From Candidatus Obscuribacterales bacterium (GTDB lineage: Bacteria; Cyanobacteriota; Vampirovibrionia; Obscuribacterales; Obscuribacteraceae), in NCBI GenBank assembly GCA_019750335.1, contig JAIEOQ010000004.1, forward strand, positions 248,001 through 312,000: a stretch of 64,000 nucleotides of DNA. The letters are read 5' to 3'. The notes beneath the pieces were generated by a model that worked only from the letters and a program-made list of their open reading frames with translations, made no database searches and was not told where the DNA came from. Positions within the stretch are counted from its first letter, which is position 1; the number at the start of each line of letters is the position of its first letter. Positions 38,685 to 46,796 of this stretch are shown here, piece after piece. A program made the translations under genes and the position numbers.

Positions 38685-38731
38685 GTTCTTTTGCTATCCT
38701 TCTTTGCTGCTTTCTTTTGCAGCAAAAGAAC
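38685..38731 (-). promoter_or_regulatory. Overlapping inverted repeats in the serpin-like gene leader
   Basis: Perfect arms GTTCTTTTGC (38685-38694) and GCAAAAGAAC (38722-38731) enclose a second perfect hairpin, TTTGCTGC (38703-38710) with GCAGCAAA (38719-38726), which shares bases with the outer arm, so the two cannot form together. The inner-proximal arm is next to the ribosome binding site (AAAGG) of the gene starting at 38668. Confidence 0.5.
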
Positions 38732-38788
38732 CATAAAACTGCGCCTGTGACACCGTCGTGACAGAGCTAGTTCGTTCTGTGTGTAAAA

Positions 38789-38824
38789 GAAGGACCCAAA
38801 CTCCAGCTGGAGTTTGGGTCCTTC
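38789..38824 (-). terminator. Terminator of glnN: 36-bp perfect palindrome
   Basis: The half-site GAAGGACCCAAACTCCAG is followed directly by its reverse complement. On the minus strand it is followed by TTTT and lies 25 bases after the glnN stop, the layout of a strong intrinsic terminator. Confidence 0.75.
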
Positions 38825-38848
38825 AAGGATCTTTTTATTGAAACGCTC

Positions 38849-41092
38849 TTAGTAGATGTAGAGCATCTCTCTGAACTTAGGCAGCGGCCAAAGGGCGTCG
38901 TCTACCAAAGTCTCCAGCTCATCGGCTATTGTTCTTACGTTATTCATGCTCGGGATGATTTTTTCTTGGTAGAAACGAGCATGATGCAATAAATCCGATT
39001 CACCTTCGTCGGCTTCGTGACTTATAGCATCGAGCTGTTCAAGAGCAAGTTTGAGCTTGCTTACTCGTTCGCTCACTTCACGCAGCATCTTTTCTTGCAT
39101 CGTGGTGTCCAAGCTGGACAGTGCTGCTTTAGTCTGTACGATTACGTTAGCCAGACGTCCTTGGTATTCCAAGGCTGCCGGTAAGATCATGGTGTTGCCC
39201 ATGGTCAAAGTAATCAGAGCTTCAACATTGACTGTTTTGCAATAACCTTCAAGCATTACGTTGTAACGGCTTTCCAATTCTTGCTCGTCAAGTATGTGCA
39301 ATTTTTTGAAGAGCTCTTTGGTTGCCGGCTCGTTCAAAACAGGCAGCGCTTCAACCGTATTCTTTAAGTTAGGCAAGCCGCGTTTCGCTGCTTCTTCATG
39401 CCAATCTTTAGAATAGTTATCGCCATTGAATAAAACACGCTCGTGTTCGGTGAGAGTGTCTTTAATCACCTTTTGAATGGCATTGTTTAAGTCAGTACCG
39501 GCTTTGATTTCAGCCTCAAGTTTATCGGCAAGGTAGTCGAATGAATCAGCAACCATGGCGTTAAGCACAGTGTTTGGCCAACCGACTGATTGACTTGATC
39601 CGACTGCGCGAAACTCAAACTTGTTGCCTGTAAAAGCAAAAGGTGAGGTCCGGTTACGATCCGAATCATCACGTGGTAACTCCGGTAAAGTAGAAACACC
39701 AATCTGCAATTTTTTGTTGGTGTTTCCTGCTGGAGCCTTGTTGGCAATGATTGATTCGACTACTTCTTTAAGTGTGTCGCCCAGATAAATACTCATGATT
39801 GCCGGAGGAGCTTCGTTAGCACCTAAGCGATGATCGTTGCCGGCGGTTGCAATGCAGGTACGAAGCAGCGAGCCGTATTTATTGACTGCACGAATAATTG
39901 CCGTCAACACAACCAAAAATTGTTTATTCTCGTTAGGTGTATTGCCTGGTTCCAAAAGATTGTTACCTTTGTCGTCGGCAATCGACCAGTTGTTGTGCTT
40001 GCCACTGCCGTTGACACCGCTGAACGGTTTCTCGTGGAAGAGACAGCGGAAACCATGCTTCTGCGCTGTTTTACGAAACACTTCCATCAGCACCATATTG
40101 TGATCGGTGGCGATGTTGCTGCCTTCAAATATCGGTGCTACTTCAAACTGAGCCGGAGCTACTTCATTGTGACGAGTTTTCACCGGTACACCAAGCTTGT
40201 AGAGCTCAGCTTCGCAATCCATCATGAATGAAAGAACGCGCTCTCTGATTGAACCCCAATAATGATCTTCCATCTCCTGTCCCTTGGGTGGCTTAGCGCC
40301 AAACAAGGTGCGTCCGCAGTTGATCAAGTCCGGGCGGAGCAGATAGAACGATTCGTCGATCAAGAAATATTCTTGTTCGGCGCCGACTGTGCAGGTAAGA
40401 CGCGTGGCGTTATTACCGAGCAACTTCAACAGGCGCAAGCCGGATTTATTGATAGTATCAAGTGAACGCAGAAGCGGTGTCTTCTTGTCTAAAGCATGCC
40501 CGCTGTATGAACAGAAAATGGTCGGGATACACAGAGTTTTACCGCTGATACTTTCCATAATGAAAGCCGGGCTGGTCGGATCCCAGCCGGTATAGCCGCG
40601 TGCTTCGAATGTAGAGCGAATGCCGCCGGAAGGAAAGCTTGAGGCATCCGGTTCGCCCTGAATCAGATTTTTGCCGGAGAATTCGACGATCGCTCCCTCA
40701 TCACTTGTCGATGATAAAAACGAATCATGTTTTTCTGCGGTCAAGCCGGTCATGGGCTGGAACCAGTGCGTAAAGTGTGTAGCGCCTTTGCTGATTGCCC
40801 AGTCTTTCATAGCGTTAGCAACAACATCGGCCAGAGCCGGGTCTAAGCTTTCACCATAATCAAGCGAACGTACAACAGCTTTATAGACTGTCTTCGGCAA
40901 GAGTGTGCGCATAGTGGCACGATTGAATACGTTTGTGCCGAACACTTCTTGAATCGGTGCTTTTTGATAGTCAGCGGATGATTTGACAAGCTGCCGGTCT
41001 TGTACGTTCTGAATAGCGCGCTGACGATTATTATTCGAGTGGTGCGTTGTATGTGACACTGATTGTGACCGATTATGAACTGAGCTAGTCAT
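38849..41092 (-). CDS. glnN: Glutamine synthetase type III
   Basis: ATP-dependent ammonia assimilation into glutamine, dodecameric GSIII. Conserved segments seen: RHNEVAPAQFEVAPIFEGSN, DHNMVLMEV, HEKPFSGVNGSGKHNNWSI (substrate and metal loop) and GNDHRLGANEAPPAIMS. Length 747 is typical of GSIII, which is about 250 residues longer than GSI. The frame opens at GTG 41116; ATG 41092 is chosen because a GAGGGGG site lies upstream. It follows yjbQ after 16 bases and ends in a strong palindrome terminator. Regulation by nitrogen status is likely by family but no site is identified. Confidence 0.96.
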   Translation of the reverse strand: MTSSVHNRSQSVSHTTHHSNNNRQRAIQNVQDRQLVKSSADYQKAPIQEVFGTNVFNRATMRTLLPKTVYKAVVRSLDYGESLDPALADVVANAMKDWAISKGATHFTHWFQPMTGLTAEKHDSFLSSTSDEGAIVEFSGKNLIQGEPDASSFPSGGIRSTFEARGYTGWDPTSPAFIMESISGKTLCIPTIFCSYSGHALDKKTPLLRSLDTINKSGLRLLKLLGNNATRLTCTVGAEQEYFLIDESFYLLRPDLINCGRTLFGAKPPKGQEMEDHYWGSIRERVLSFMMDCEAELYKLGVPVKTRHNEVAPAQFEVAPIFEGSNIATDHNMVLMEVFRKTAQKHGFRCLFHEKPFSGVNGSGKHNNWSIADDKGNNLLEPGNTPNENKQFLVVLTAIIRAVNKYGSLLRTCIATAGNDHRLGANEAPPAIMSIYLGDTLKEVVESIIANKAPAGNTNKKLQIGVSTLPELPRDDSDRNRTSPFAFTGNKFEFRAVGSSQSVGWPNTVLNAMVADSFDYLADKLEAEIKAGTDLNNAIQKVIKDTLTEHERVLFNGDNYSKDWHEEAAKRGLPNLKNTVEALPVLNEPATKELFKKLHILDEQELESRYNVMLEGYCKTVNVEALITLTMGNTMILPAALEYQGRLANVIVQTKAALSSLDTTMQEKMLREVSERVSKLKLALEQLDAISHEADEGESDLLHHARFYQEKIIPSMNNVRTIADELETLVDDALWPLPKFREMLYIY

Positions 41093-41108
41093 AACTCTTA
41101 TTCCCCCT

Positions 41109-41540
41109 CTAAGCACCCATTGCTTTTAGTACAACGCGTTTTTTGCGTTTCCCATCGAACTCGGCATAAAAAATCTGTTCCCAGGGGCCAAGATCGAGCT
41201 TGCCCTCCGTAATCGGCACTGTTACCTGATGATTGATCAAGATGCGTTTGAGGTGCGCATCGCCATTGGTTTCGCCAGTGCGGTGGTGTAAATAATCAGG
41301 ATTCTCCGGTGCTAGTTTCTCAAGCCATCCATCTATATCGTGGATTAAGCCGTCTTCCCAATCATTTATATAAACGCCGGCTGTAATATGCATGGCTGAT
41401 ACCAAGACAAAACCTTCTTTGATCTGGCTTTCTTTGACGAAAGCTTCAACATCATCGGTTATACGGATGTACTCTTTGGTTTTCTTTGTATCAAACCAAA
41501 GATACTTCGTATATGTCTTGAATCCTTCGGAAACTTTCAA
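41109..41540 (-). CDS. yjbQ: YjbQ-family protein (UPF0047; reported secondary thiamine-phosphate synthase activity)
   Basis: A 143-residue single-domain protein of the UPF0047/YjbQ family. Family blocks are [20 protein letters not shown] ([13 protein letters not shown]), [17 protein letters not shown] and [14 protein letters not shown]. Members can complement thiamine-phosphate synthase loss, but their main role is not known. AAGGAG sits six bases before ATG. It is the first gene of an operon with glnN (16-base gap); the link to nitrogen metabolism is inference from that placement alone. Confidence 0.92.
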   Translation of the reverse strand: MKVSEGFKTYTKYLWFDTKKTKEYIRITDDVEAFVKESQIKEGFVLVSAMHITAGVYINDWEDGLIHDIDGWLEKLAPENPDYLHHRTGETNGDAHLKRILINHQVTVPITEGKLDLGPWEQIFYAEFDGKRKKRVVLKAMGA

Positions 41541-41712
41541 TGACGGTCTCCTTGAAAAGAAGTCCGGGCGCCTATAATCAACAAATAGTTTAGCGCTTTA
41601 ATCTTTTGTTTTCATTCAATTGTTGCTGGCAGCTTCATCAAGAAAGCCTTTATGCGCAGTGCTAATCGTCTGATTGCTTGTCTGACTTGTAATTTCAGGT
41701 TTATGGCTTAGC

Positions 41713-42762
41713 TTAAGAATGGTGAGGCTCAAGTTTGGAGAGCCGTTCTTTGGCATTTGCCAGCTGCGGATCAATGGTTAAAGCCTGGTGATAGGCATCA
41801 GCAGCTTGTTTAGTATCGCCTTTCTGCTCCAGCACTTCGCCTAAATGCGCCCAGAGCCCAGCCTGCTTCGGTGCCAAATCAATGGCTGCGTGCATCTCTT
41901 TGCTTGCTGTTTCCAAATCGCCGCGCGACTCAGCCATCCAGCTTAGATCAACATGGTAGCAAGCGGCTTGAGGCGAGCTTTTAACTGCTTCTTCCATCTG
42001 TTTGAAAGCTTCTTCGGTTTTACCATTTTCAGCTAAAAAGTAAGCTAAATCGGCACGTGAAGAGCCGTCGGCGGGGGCTAAAGCAAAAGTTTTTTGGTAG
42101 TGTTCGATTGCTTTAGCTAAATTACCAAGATTGGCATAAGCAAAGGCCAGTGAACGTTGCACGGCGAAGTCGTCTGGCACTAAGCGTGCTGCCAGCTCAA
42201 GCTCGAAGGCTGCGTCCTGCCAGTCTTTGCTGCGGGCGTATTTCAGACCTTCTTTATAATGCTTGATCGTAGCTTGCTGAATAAGCTCTTTGCCTTCCGC
42301 GTCGGTGCGAGGAATTGGCTCTCCCAGTCCAACTGTCATGGCAAATTCAGCTATTGATTTCGGCAGATTCAAACGCAGAAGTGTGACCAAGCATAAATTA
42401 CGATGAGCAATTTGCATTGTGTCCCAGTACAAAACGGCTAAATCAAGCTCGGTTTCACAAAGGTCCAAGTCCCATTTGCGGAAATAGCGGCGAGAAAGTT
42501 CCCAGTGACGTATGGCTTCATTGTGGTGGCTTTCAATATAGATCAGGGCTCTACGCGCAAGGTCAACTTCTTCCGCTTGCCGGCTGCTCGCTGAATCGCG
42601 CTCTTCATTTGTCGGTTCGACTGCTATGGAGTCTGCTGCTTCATCTGTTTGCTGGGCGGAGGTTGTTTTTGGCTCTTCGGCAAAGCCAAGTTGGTTTCCA
42701 GCTATTGTGAAAGCTAAGCTCAAAGCTAAAATGCTGACGTTTCGCTTGTGATTTGCCGGCAT
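41713..42762 (-). CDS. Secreted TPR-repeat protein
   Basis: A 349-residue protein with a signal peptide (ILALSLAFTIAGNQLGFA), a charged linker and C-terminal TPR units, for example AIEHYQKTFALAPADGSSRA, AFKQMEEAVKSSPQAACYH and AADAYHQALTIDPQLANAKE. Three or four clear TPRs follow a helical region. No enzymatic domain. It lies downstream of lpxI on the same strand (97-base gap); a role in envelope assembly is possible but unproven. Confidence 0.82.
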   Translation of the reverse strand: MPANHKRNVSILALSLAFTIAGNQLGFAEEPKTTSAQQTDEAADSIAVEPTNEERDSASSRQAEEVDLARRALIYIESHHNEAIRHWELSRRYFRKWDLDLCETELDLAVLYWDTMQIAHRNLCLVTLLRLNLPKSIAEFAMTVGLGEPIPRTDAEGKELIQQATIKHYKEGLKYARSKDWQDAAFELELAARLVPDDFAVQRSLAFAYANLGNLAKAIEHYQKTFALAPADGSSRADLAYFLAENGKTEEAFKQMEEAVKSSPQAACYHVDLSWMAESRGDLETASKEMHAAIDLAPKQAGLWAHLGEVLEQKGDTKQAADAYHQALTIDPQLANAKERLSKLEPHHS

Positions 42763-42859
42763 GCAAACCCCTCGTTAAATGGCTTGATTTATTATGCCAT
42801 TAACTTGTGCTAAGGTCCAAAGGATTTTTAGCTATTTTGACCCAGGCTTTTCCCTAGAT

Positions 42860-43744
42860 CTAAACTTTGACGGCAACAATACTCATGCCGTGTTTTTCGG
42901 CGTAGGCTATCATTTCGGTTTCTTCGACCATCATCGTTTCATTGGCTTCGATAGCTAAAACGCCTCCGGGCTTTGGTCCGGTCATTGAAGCCAGAGTGCT
43001 CAAGCCAACGGTCGGGATATCAAAGCGCTGATCTTGTCCCGGTTTTGCCACTTTGACTACGACTACCGGATTGCGCGCCAGTTCAACAGCTCGCCGAATC
43101 GCTTCGTCAGTGCCTTCAATAGCTTCGATCGCTAAAATCATCTCTTCGCGAACCACTACTGTTTGTCCGATATCAAGACGGGCAATCTCTTTAGCGATTT
43201 TTTTACCGTAAGCAATATCGGCATATTCCTGAGCTGTAGGTTGTCTGCCTGTTAGTACGCCGACATCGGGAAAAAGTTGGCGCAAAAATTCTGATTGAGG
43301 TCTAACCCTTATGCCGTGGGCTTCGCAAAGATCGCCCATGGCAAATTGAATTGTGTCGTCGCTGAAATTCGGCAGTTTGCTGAGTTCGCGAATAGCCATC
43401 CAATCAAGCTTATGCATATTGAGCAAAAGCTGTGATTTAGGAATTTTGCCGATAAAGACGATTTGATTGACTTGTTCTTTGCGCAAAAGCTGCAAATTAC
43501 GTCCAATCTGACCCGGCGCCACGGTATAAGCTTTATGACAGTGGGGCAATACTCGATTTCGAGCTTCCTCACCCAAGCAGAGAGCCACAACCTGGAATCC
43601 GCGTTCTTTAGCTGAACGGGCTAAAATGCTTGGTAGCTTACCTTCTCCAGCGACAAGCCCGAGAATGCTATCTTGTTCCGGACCAGCAAAAGTCTGCTTG
43701 CTGCCAGCCGCTGCTGTTGGTGATGCTGAGAATGTGCTGTGCAC
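42860..43744 (-). CDS. lpxI: UDP-2,3-diacylglucosamine diphosphatase (LpxI)
   Basis: LpxI catalyses the fourth step of lipid A synthesis, hydrolysing UDP-2,3-diacyl-GlcN to lipid X at the cytoplasmic face. Typical blocks are LGLVAGEGKLPSILA, VALCLGEEARN, PGQIGRNLQLLRKE, VFIGKIPKSQLL and the C-terminal TVVVREEMILAIEAIEGTDE and VVKVAKPGQDQRFDIPTVG. Length 294 is normal with a slightly long N-terminus. GTG start with AAGGG upstream. It shows that the organism makes lipid A, hence has a lipopolysaccharide-type outer membrane. Confidence 0.93.
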   Translation of the reverse strand: MHSTFSASPTAAAGSKQTFAGPEQDSILGLVAGEGKLPSILARSAKERGFQVVALCLGEEARNRVLPHCHKAYTVAPGQIGRNLQLLRKEQVNQIVFIGKIPKSQLLLNMHKLDWMAIRELSKLPNFSDDTIQFAMGDLCEAHGIRVRPQSEFLRQLFPDVGVLTGRQPTAQEYADIAYGKKIAKEIARLDIGQTVVVREEMILAIEAIEGTDEAIRRAVELARNPVVVVKVAKPGQDQRFDIPTVGLSTLASMTGPKPGGVLAIEANETMMVEETEMIAYAEKHGMSIVAVKV

Positions 43745-43934
43745 GGTTGAAATCCCTTCTTATACCTAAGAGCTTGGCAAGTTTAACATTATACGGAAGA
43801 CTTAGCCCTAGGGTCCATTTAAGGGAATCAGCCCTGTTTTTTCTAACTGCCAAATGAGCTTGCTTGACATGATTTTAGCCAGAGTCTTAAACTGTGCTAA
43901 GAACTTGAAATAACTATACTGTTGGTGATTAGGA

Positions 43935-44459
43935 ATGAAAAATAGGCTCCATAGGGCAATAGCGCTTTCGGGCATATCCTTGCTTTTGACTTTGCCGGCT
44001 TTGGCTCAAGGCTATCGCAATGATAATCCTAACTTGCGCAACTTTTATATGGCTCGCCAACAGATTCAAATTACGGACGATGCTCCGGCAGTAAACGATA
44101 TGCGTACAGGACCAAGCGCCGGTGGTGCGGTTCCAGGCGGTGCTGCTTTACCACGAGCCGGTTTTGGCACAAATATGTCCGGGTTGACCACGGGCACTAT
44201 GCGTAGCGGCTTGCCTCAAGTTGTGAACGGCGTTCCGCCAAAAATGCCTGCTGCATCTCCCGGATTATCCGGACTAAAAGCGAAAGCCGGCAAGGCAAAA
44301 GCGGCAGCTCCTAAATCTGCCGGACCGGCCACAGTAAAAAGCTATGCACCCTATCAAACTTATGGTGGTGCGTCTTCCGGCTCCGGTGGCGGGCTCAACT
44401 CTTCAGGCAGTGTAAGCGGCAGTGTTCTGCACTGGAATAAACGGCGTTCGGGATACTAA
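43935..44459 (+). CDS. Small secreted Gly/Ala/Ser-rich protein
   Basis: 174 residues: a signal peptide (ALSGISLLLTLPALAQ), then a low-complexity body rich in Gly, Ala, Pro and Ser with a GASSGSGGGLNSSGSVSGS segment. No recognised domain. It is two bases upstream of the AdoMet decarboxylase-like gene, so the two are co-translated. A TTGACA at 43864-43869 could be its -35 element, but no good -10 lies at the right distance. Confidence 0.65.
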   Translation: MKNRLHRAIALSGISLLLTLPALAQGYRNDNPNLRNFYMARQQIQITDDAPAVNDMRTGPSAGGAVPGGAALPRAGFGTNMSGLTTGTMRSGLPQVVNGVPPKMPAASPGLSGLKAKAGKAKAAAPKSAGPATVKSYAPYQTYGGASSGSGGGLNSSGSVSGSVLHWNKRRSGY

Positions 44460-44461
44460 AT

Positions 44462-44821
44462 GTGAAAAATCTTGCTCCAGCAATTACCCGTCAGCGCTTA
44501 CTGATTGAAGCTACGTACAAAAAGAGTCCGATTTCCAGGCAAGACATAGTTGACTATCTGAAGCAACTTCCGGAAGCCTTGAGTTTGAGAATCTACAGCG
44601 AGCCGGTTGTGTTCTCGCCGGGCGGAGATGGGCAAGAAGTTAACCAAGGCTACGATGGTTTTGTCGCTTTGATAGATTCTGGAATCTCAATCTATGTTTG
44701 GGAAAATGCCAAATTCCTGTCAGTCGTCATTTATACCTGCAAAAATTTTGACACAGATACGGCGATAGCTTTTACGCGTAAGTATTTTTCCGTGACTGAG
44801 CTAGAGCAGCTTGAATTCTAA
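44462..44821 (+). CDS. AdoMet decarboxylase-like (SpeD superfamily) protein with an altered active site
   Basis: 119 residues, the size of bacterial class 1b SpeD. The N-terminal part [20 protein letters not shown] and the core [24 protein letters not shown] stretch followed by [10 protein letters not shown] match the SpeD fold. Using the Thermotoga enzyme as guide (Ser63, His68, Cys83), the equivalents here are Ser73, Tyr78 and Cys93, with identical spacing (+5 and +20) and Asp72 for Glu62. Thus the pyruvoyl-forming Ser and the Cys are kept but the catalytic His is Tyr. The reaction is therefore uncertain: another decarboxylation, or no activity. GTG start two bases after a secreted-protein gene; its end overlaps the convergent hydrolase by four bases. 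Confidence 0.65.
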   Translation: MKNLAPAITRQRLLIEATYKKSPISRQDIVDYLKQLPEALSLRIYSEPVVFSPGGDGQEVNQGYDGFVALIDSGISIYVWENAKFLSVVIYTCKNFDTDTAIAFTRKYFSVTELEQLEF

Positions 44822-45633
44822 TTCAAAAAGTCAAAAATCAGTTGGTTGATTTCGTCTTTGTTTATTGAACACATACCGTGAGATGCGCCTTTGAGTACTT
44901 TTATTTGAGAGCCTTTGATTAGTTTTGCGGATAATGCGCTGGAACCGGCTATTGGCACTATCTGATCGTCATCTCCGTGCAGAAGTAAAGTCGGCGATTT
45001 CAGTGCTTTCAAATCTTCTGTGAAATCGGTTTCTGAAAATGCTTTGACGCAATCATAGGCATTCTTAAAACCGGTTTGCATACCTTGCCGCCAGAATGAG
45101 TCTTTCAGTCCTTCTGAAACCTTTGCGCCATCTCTATTGAAGCCGTAGAAGGGCATACTTAAGTCTTTGAAAAATTGTGAACGGTCTTTCAGCAGGTTGC
45201 TGCGAATCTCATCGAATACTTTCATCGGAAGGCCGAGCGGATTATTTTCGGTCTTTAGCATGATTGGAGGGACGGCGCCAATCATGACCAGCTTTAGAGT
45301 ACTGTCGGGATAGTTTGCTGCATAGCGAGCTGCTTCCCCACCGCCGGTGGAATGTCCGATATGAATAGCTGGAGGAAGATGTAGATGTTCACACAGTTGT
45401 CTTAAATCACTAACGTAAGTATCCATATCATTGCCAGCCCAGGGCTGTTCGGAGCGACCATGTCCTCGGCGGTCATGCGCTATGCAGCGAAAACCTTTAT
45501 TTGCCAAGAAAAACATTTGATCTTCGAAAGCATCACTCGAGAGCGGCCAACCATGACTAAATAAAATTGGTGTACCTGAACCCCAATCCTTGTAATAGAT
45601 ATTGATACCATCGGCAGTGGTAAAGTAAGGCAT
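44818..45633 (-). CDS. Alpha/beta hydrolase (non-haem chloroperoxidase/arylesterase-like)
   Basis: A 271-residue cytoplasmic alpha/beta hydrolase. Features: [20 protein letters not shown] (oxyanion region), [16 protein letters not shown], nucleophile elbow [13 protein letters not shown] (Ser about 97), acid in [13 protein letters not shown] and catalytic His in [10 protein letters not shown]. This closely matches the cofactor-free haloperoxidase/arylesterase group; natural substrates are usually esters or lactones. Convergent with the SpeD-like gene (4-base overlap) and divergent from the TonB-C-like gene. Confidence 0.92.
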   Translation of the reverse strand: MPYFTTADGINIYYKDWGSGTPILFSHGWPLSSDAFEDQMFFLANKGFRCIAHDRRGHGRSEQPWAGNDMDTYVSDLRQLCEHLHLPPAIHIGHSTGGGEAARYAANYPDSTLKLVMIGAVPPIMLKTENNPLGLPMKVFDEIRSNLLKDRSQFFKDLSMPFYGFNRDGAKVSEGLKDSFWRQGMQTGFKNAYDCVKAFSETDFTEDLKALKSPTLLLHGDDDQIVPIAGSSALSAKLIKGSQIKVLKGASHGMCSINKDEINQLIFDFLN

Positions 45634-45869
45634 GATTTTTATCCTCTGATAGCGATAATTCTTTGAGATTCATAGAGGAAAGGGTAGTCCAATATTCACT
45701 GCAAAAATTAGTCGCGAAATTAAATCTGGCTAAACTGACGGTGAAAGCAGCACTACTACCAAGTTCTGCCAATTGCAGGAGAATTCCTTTGTGTACACCA
45801 GGAATTTTACTAGTGCGTTTGGAGCAGGCTAAATTCATCATGGACACAAGACCTAATACGAGGTGTCTT

Positions 45870-46352
45870 ATGTCTAAGTTGTCTGTTTTCAATCTAACAA
45901 CTTGTTTGTTTATTCTGGCTGTGCCATCTGTAGTTGGAGAAGACCAATCATGGCAGGATTTTGCTGCCAAACGTTTTGCTAAGGAAAAACCATTACAGCT
46001 TGTGCCGACTCAACGACTGCCGGAAACGCACAATGAAGTTAGAAGAGACTTTATAGCGGATTTTGGACCTGATTTTGGACCATATATGGTAAATCTACAA
46101 AAGCGTGTAAACGCTGTTTGGCAGCGTTCAGAGAATGCCAGAGTAGTCGTTGTAATCTTTAAAATTTACGAGGATGGCTCTATCTCGAATCTCCGAATTG
46201 ATAAATCTTGCGGTATAGCAAAAGAAGATCAAGGTGCTTTGGATGCTATCAGAAAGAGTTCTCCTTTTGAGCATTTGCCGGAAGGCGTGCCGAAAGTCGT
46301 GGATATTCAATTTACTTTTGACGATAAGGTTTTTCGCAACCAGAAACAATAA
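45870..46352 (+). CDS. Secreted protein with TonB/TolA-like C-terminal domain
   Basis: 160 residues from ATG 45870 (GAGGTG upstream). A signal peptide (FNLTTCLFILAVPSVVG) leads into a charged linker and then FGPYMVNLQKRVNAVWQRSE, a beta strand VVVIFKIYEDGSISNLRIDKSCG and DQGALDAIRKSSPFEHLPEGVP, the TonB-C pattern also seen at 36050-36448. No transmembrane anchor or Pro-rich spacer. An upstream ATG at 45840 is possible. Partner and function unknown; the two copies suggest a small family. Confidence 0.75.
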   Translation: MSKLSVFNLTTCLFILAVPSVVGEDQSWQDFAAKRFAKEKPLQLVPTQRLPETHNEVRRDFIADFGPDFGPYMVNLQKRVNAVWQRSENARVVVVIFKIYEDGSISNLRIDKSCGIAKEDQGALDAIRKSSPFEHLPEGVPKVVDIQFTFDDKVFRNQKQ

Positions 46353-46354
46353 AA

Positions 46355-46423
46355 ATGAGTCTTGCTGAAGAATTCCGCCTTAAGAAGATGCAAGATCGAC
46401 TGAAAGAGCTTAACCCTCGCTAA
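46355..46423 (+). CDS. Possible 22-residue small protein
   Basis: A short frame beginning two bases after the TonB-C-like stop encodes a charged, helix-prone peptide (LKKMQDRLKELN at its core). No separate ribosome binding site is seen, so it could be translationally coupled or simply fortuitous. The rest of 46353-46550 shows nothing else. Confidence 0.25.
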   Translation: MSLAEEFRLKKMQDRLKELNPR

Positions 46424-46550
46424 TTGAAGTACTTATTGTCACAGAGACGAAGTTTCAGGACTTTGGTTTGGCAATGCGTAAAGGCGAATTAAGGCCTTTT
46501 GGTTCCCAAGAGAACCTGAGAAGACTCTATGCTATTATTGAAAGCCTTAT

Positions 46551-46624
46551 CTGCCCGTAGCCCAGTTGGATAGAGCGCATGGCTACGAACCATGAGGTCG
46601 GAAGTTCGAGTCTTCCCGGGCAGG
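46551..46624 (+). tRNA. tRNA-Arg (anticodon ACG)
   Basis: Cloverleaf built by hand: acceptor CTGCCCG with CGGGCAG (7 bp), D-arm GCCC/GAGC with one mismatch and a GTTGG-containing loop, anticodon stem CATGG/CCATG with loop CTACGAA (anticodon ACG), variable loop AGGTC, T-arm GGAAG/CTTCC with loop TTCGAGT, discriminator G. CCA is not encoded. A TATTAT at 46533-46538 is a possible -10 box. Confidence 0.95.
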
Positions 46625-46671
46625 TTTATCTTTAATCGTTGCATGCGGCTTGGAAAAGAGCCGAAAAACTT

Positions 46672-46701
46672 CCCGATACGCAGCATGTGTATTGGGGTTT
46701 T
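46672..46701 (+). terminator. Terminator after the tRNA
   Basis: CCCGATAC (46672-46679), nine-base loop, GTATTGGG (46689-46696; one G-U pair), then GTTTT. It is preceded by a smaller hairpin CGGCT/AGCCG at 46646-46663. Confidence 0.5.
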
Positions 46702-46796
46702 CACTTAGTCGAGGTTAACTCGCTGGTTGCTGAAGTTTGCTAGACTCTGGCGATTCAATACTTGACAGTTTGCCCTATCCTTCTTGCAGGCGGAAT

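Noticed and set aside
43915..43920. TATACT as a promoter -10 for the gene at 43935
   Set aside because: No -35 at 16-18 bases, and it leaves almost no leader for a ribosome binding site.
46353..46550. Gap before the tRNA as a site for another RNA gene
   Set aside because: Only a 22-codon frame and a TATTAT box are seen; no stable fold or known RNA motif was recognised.
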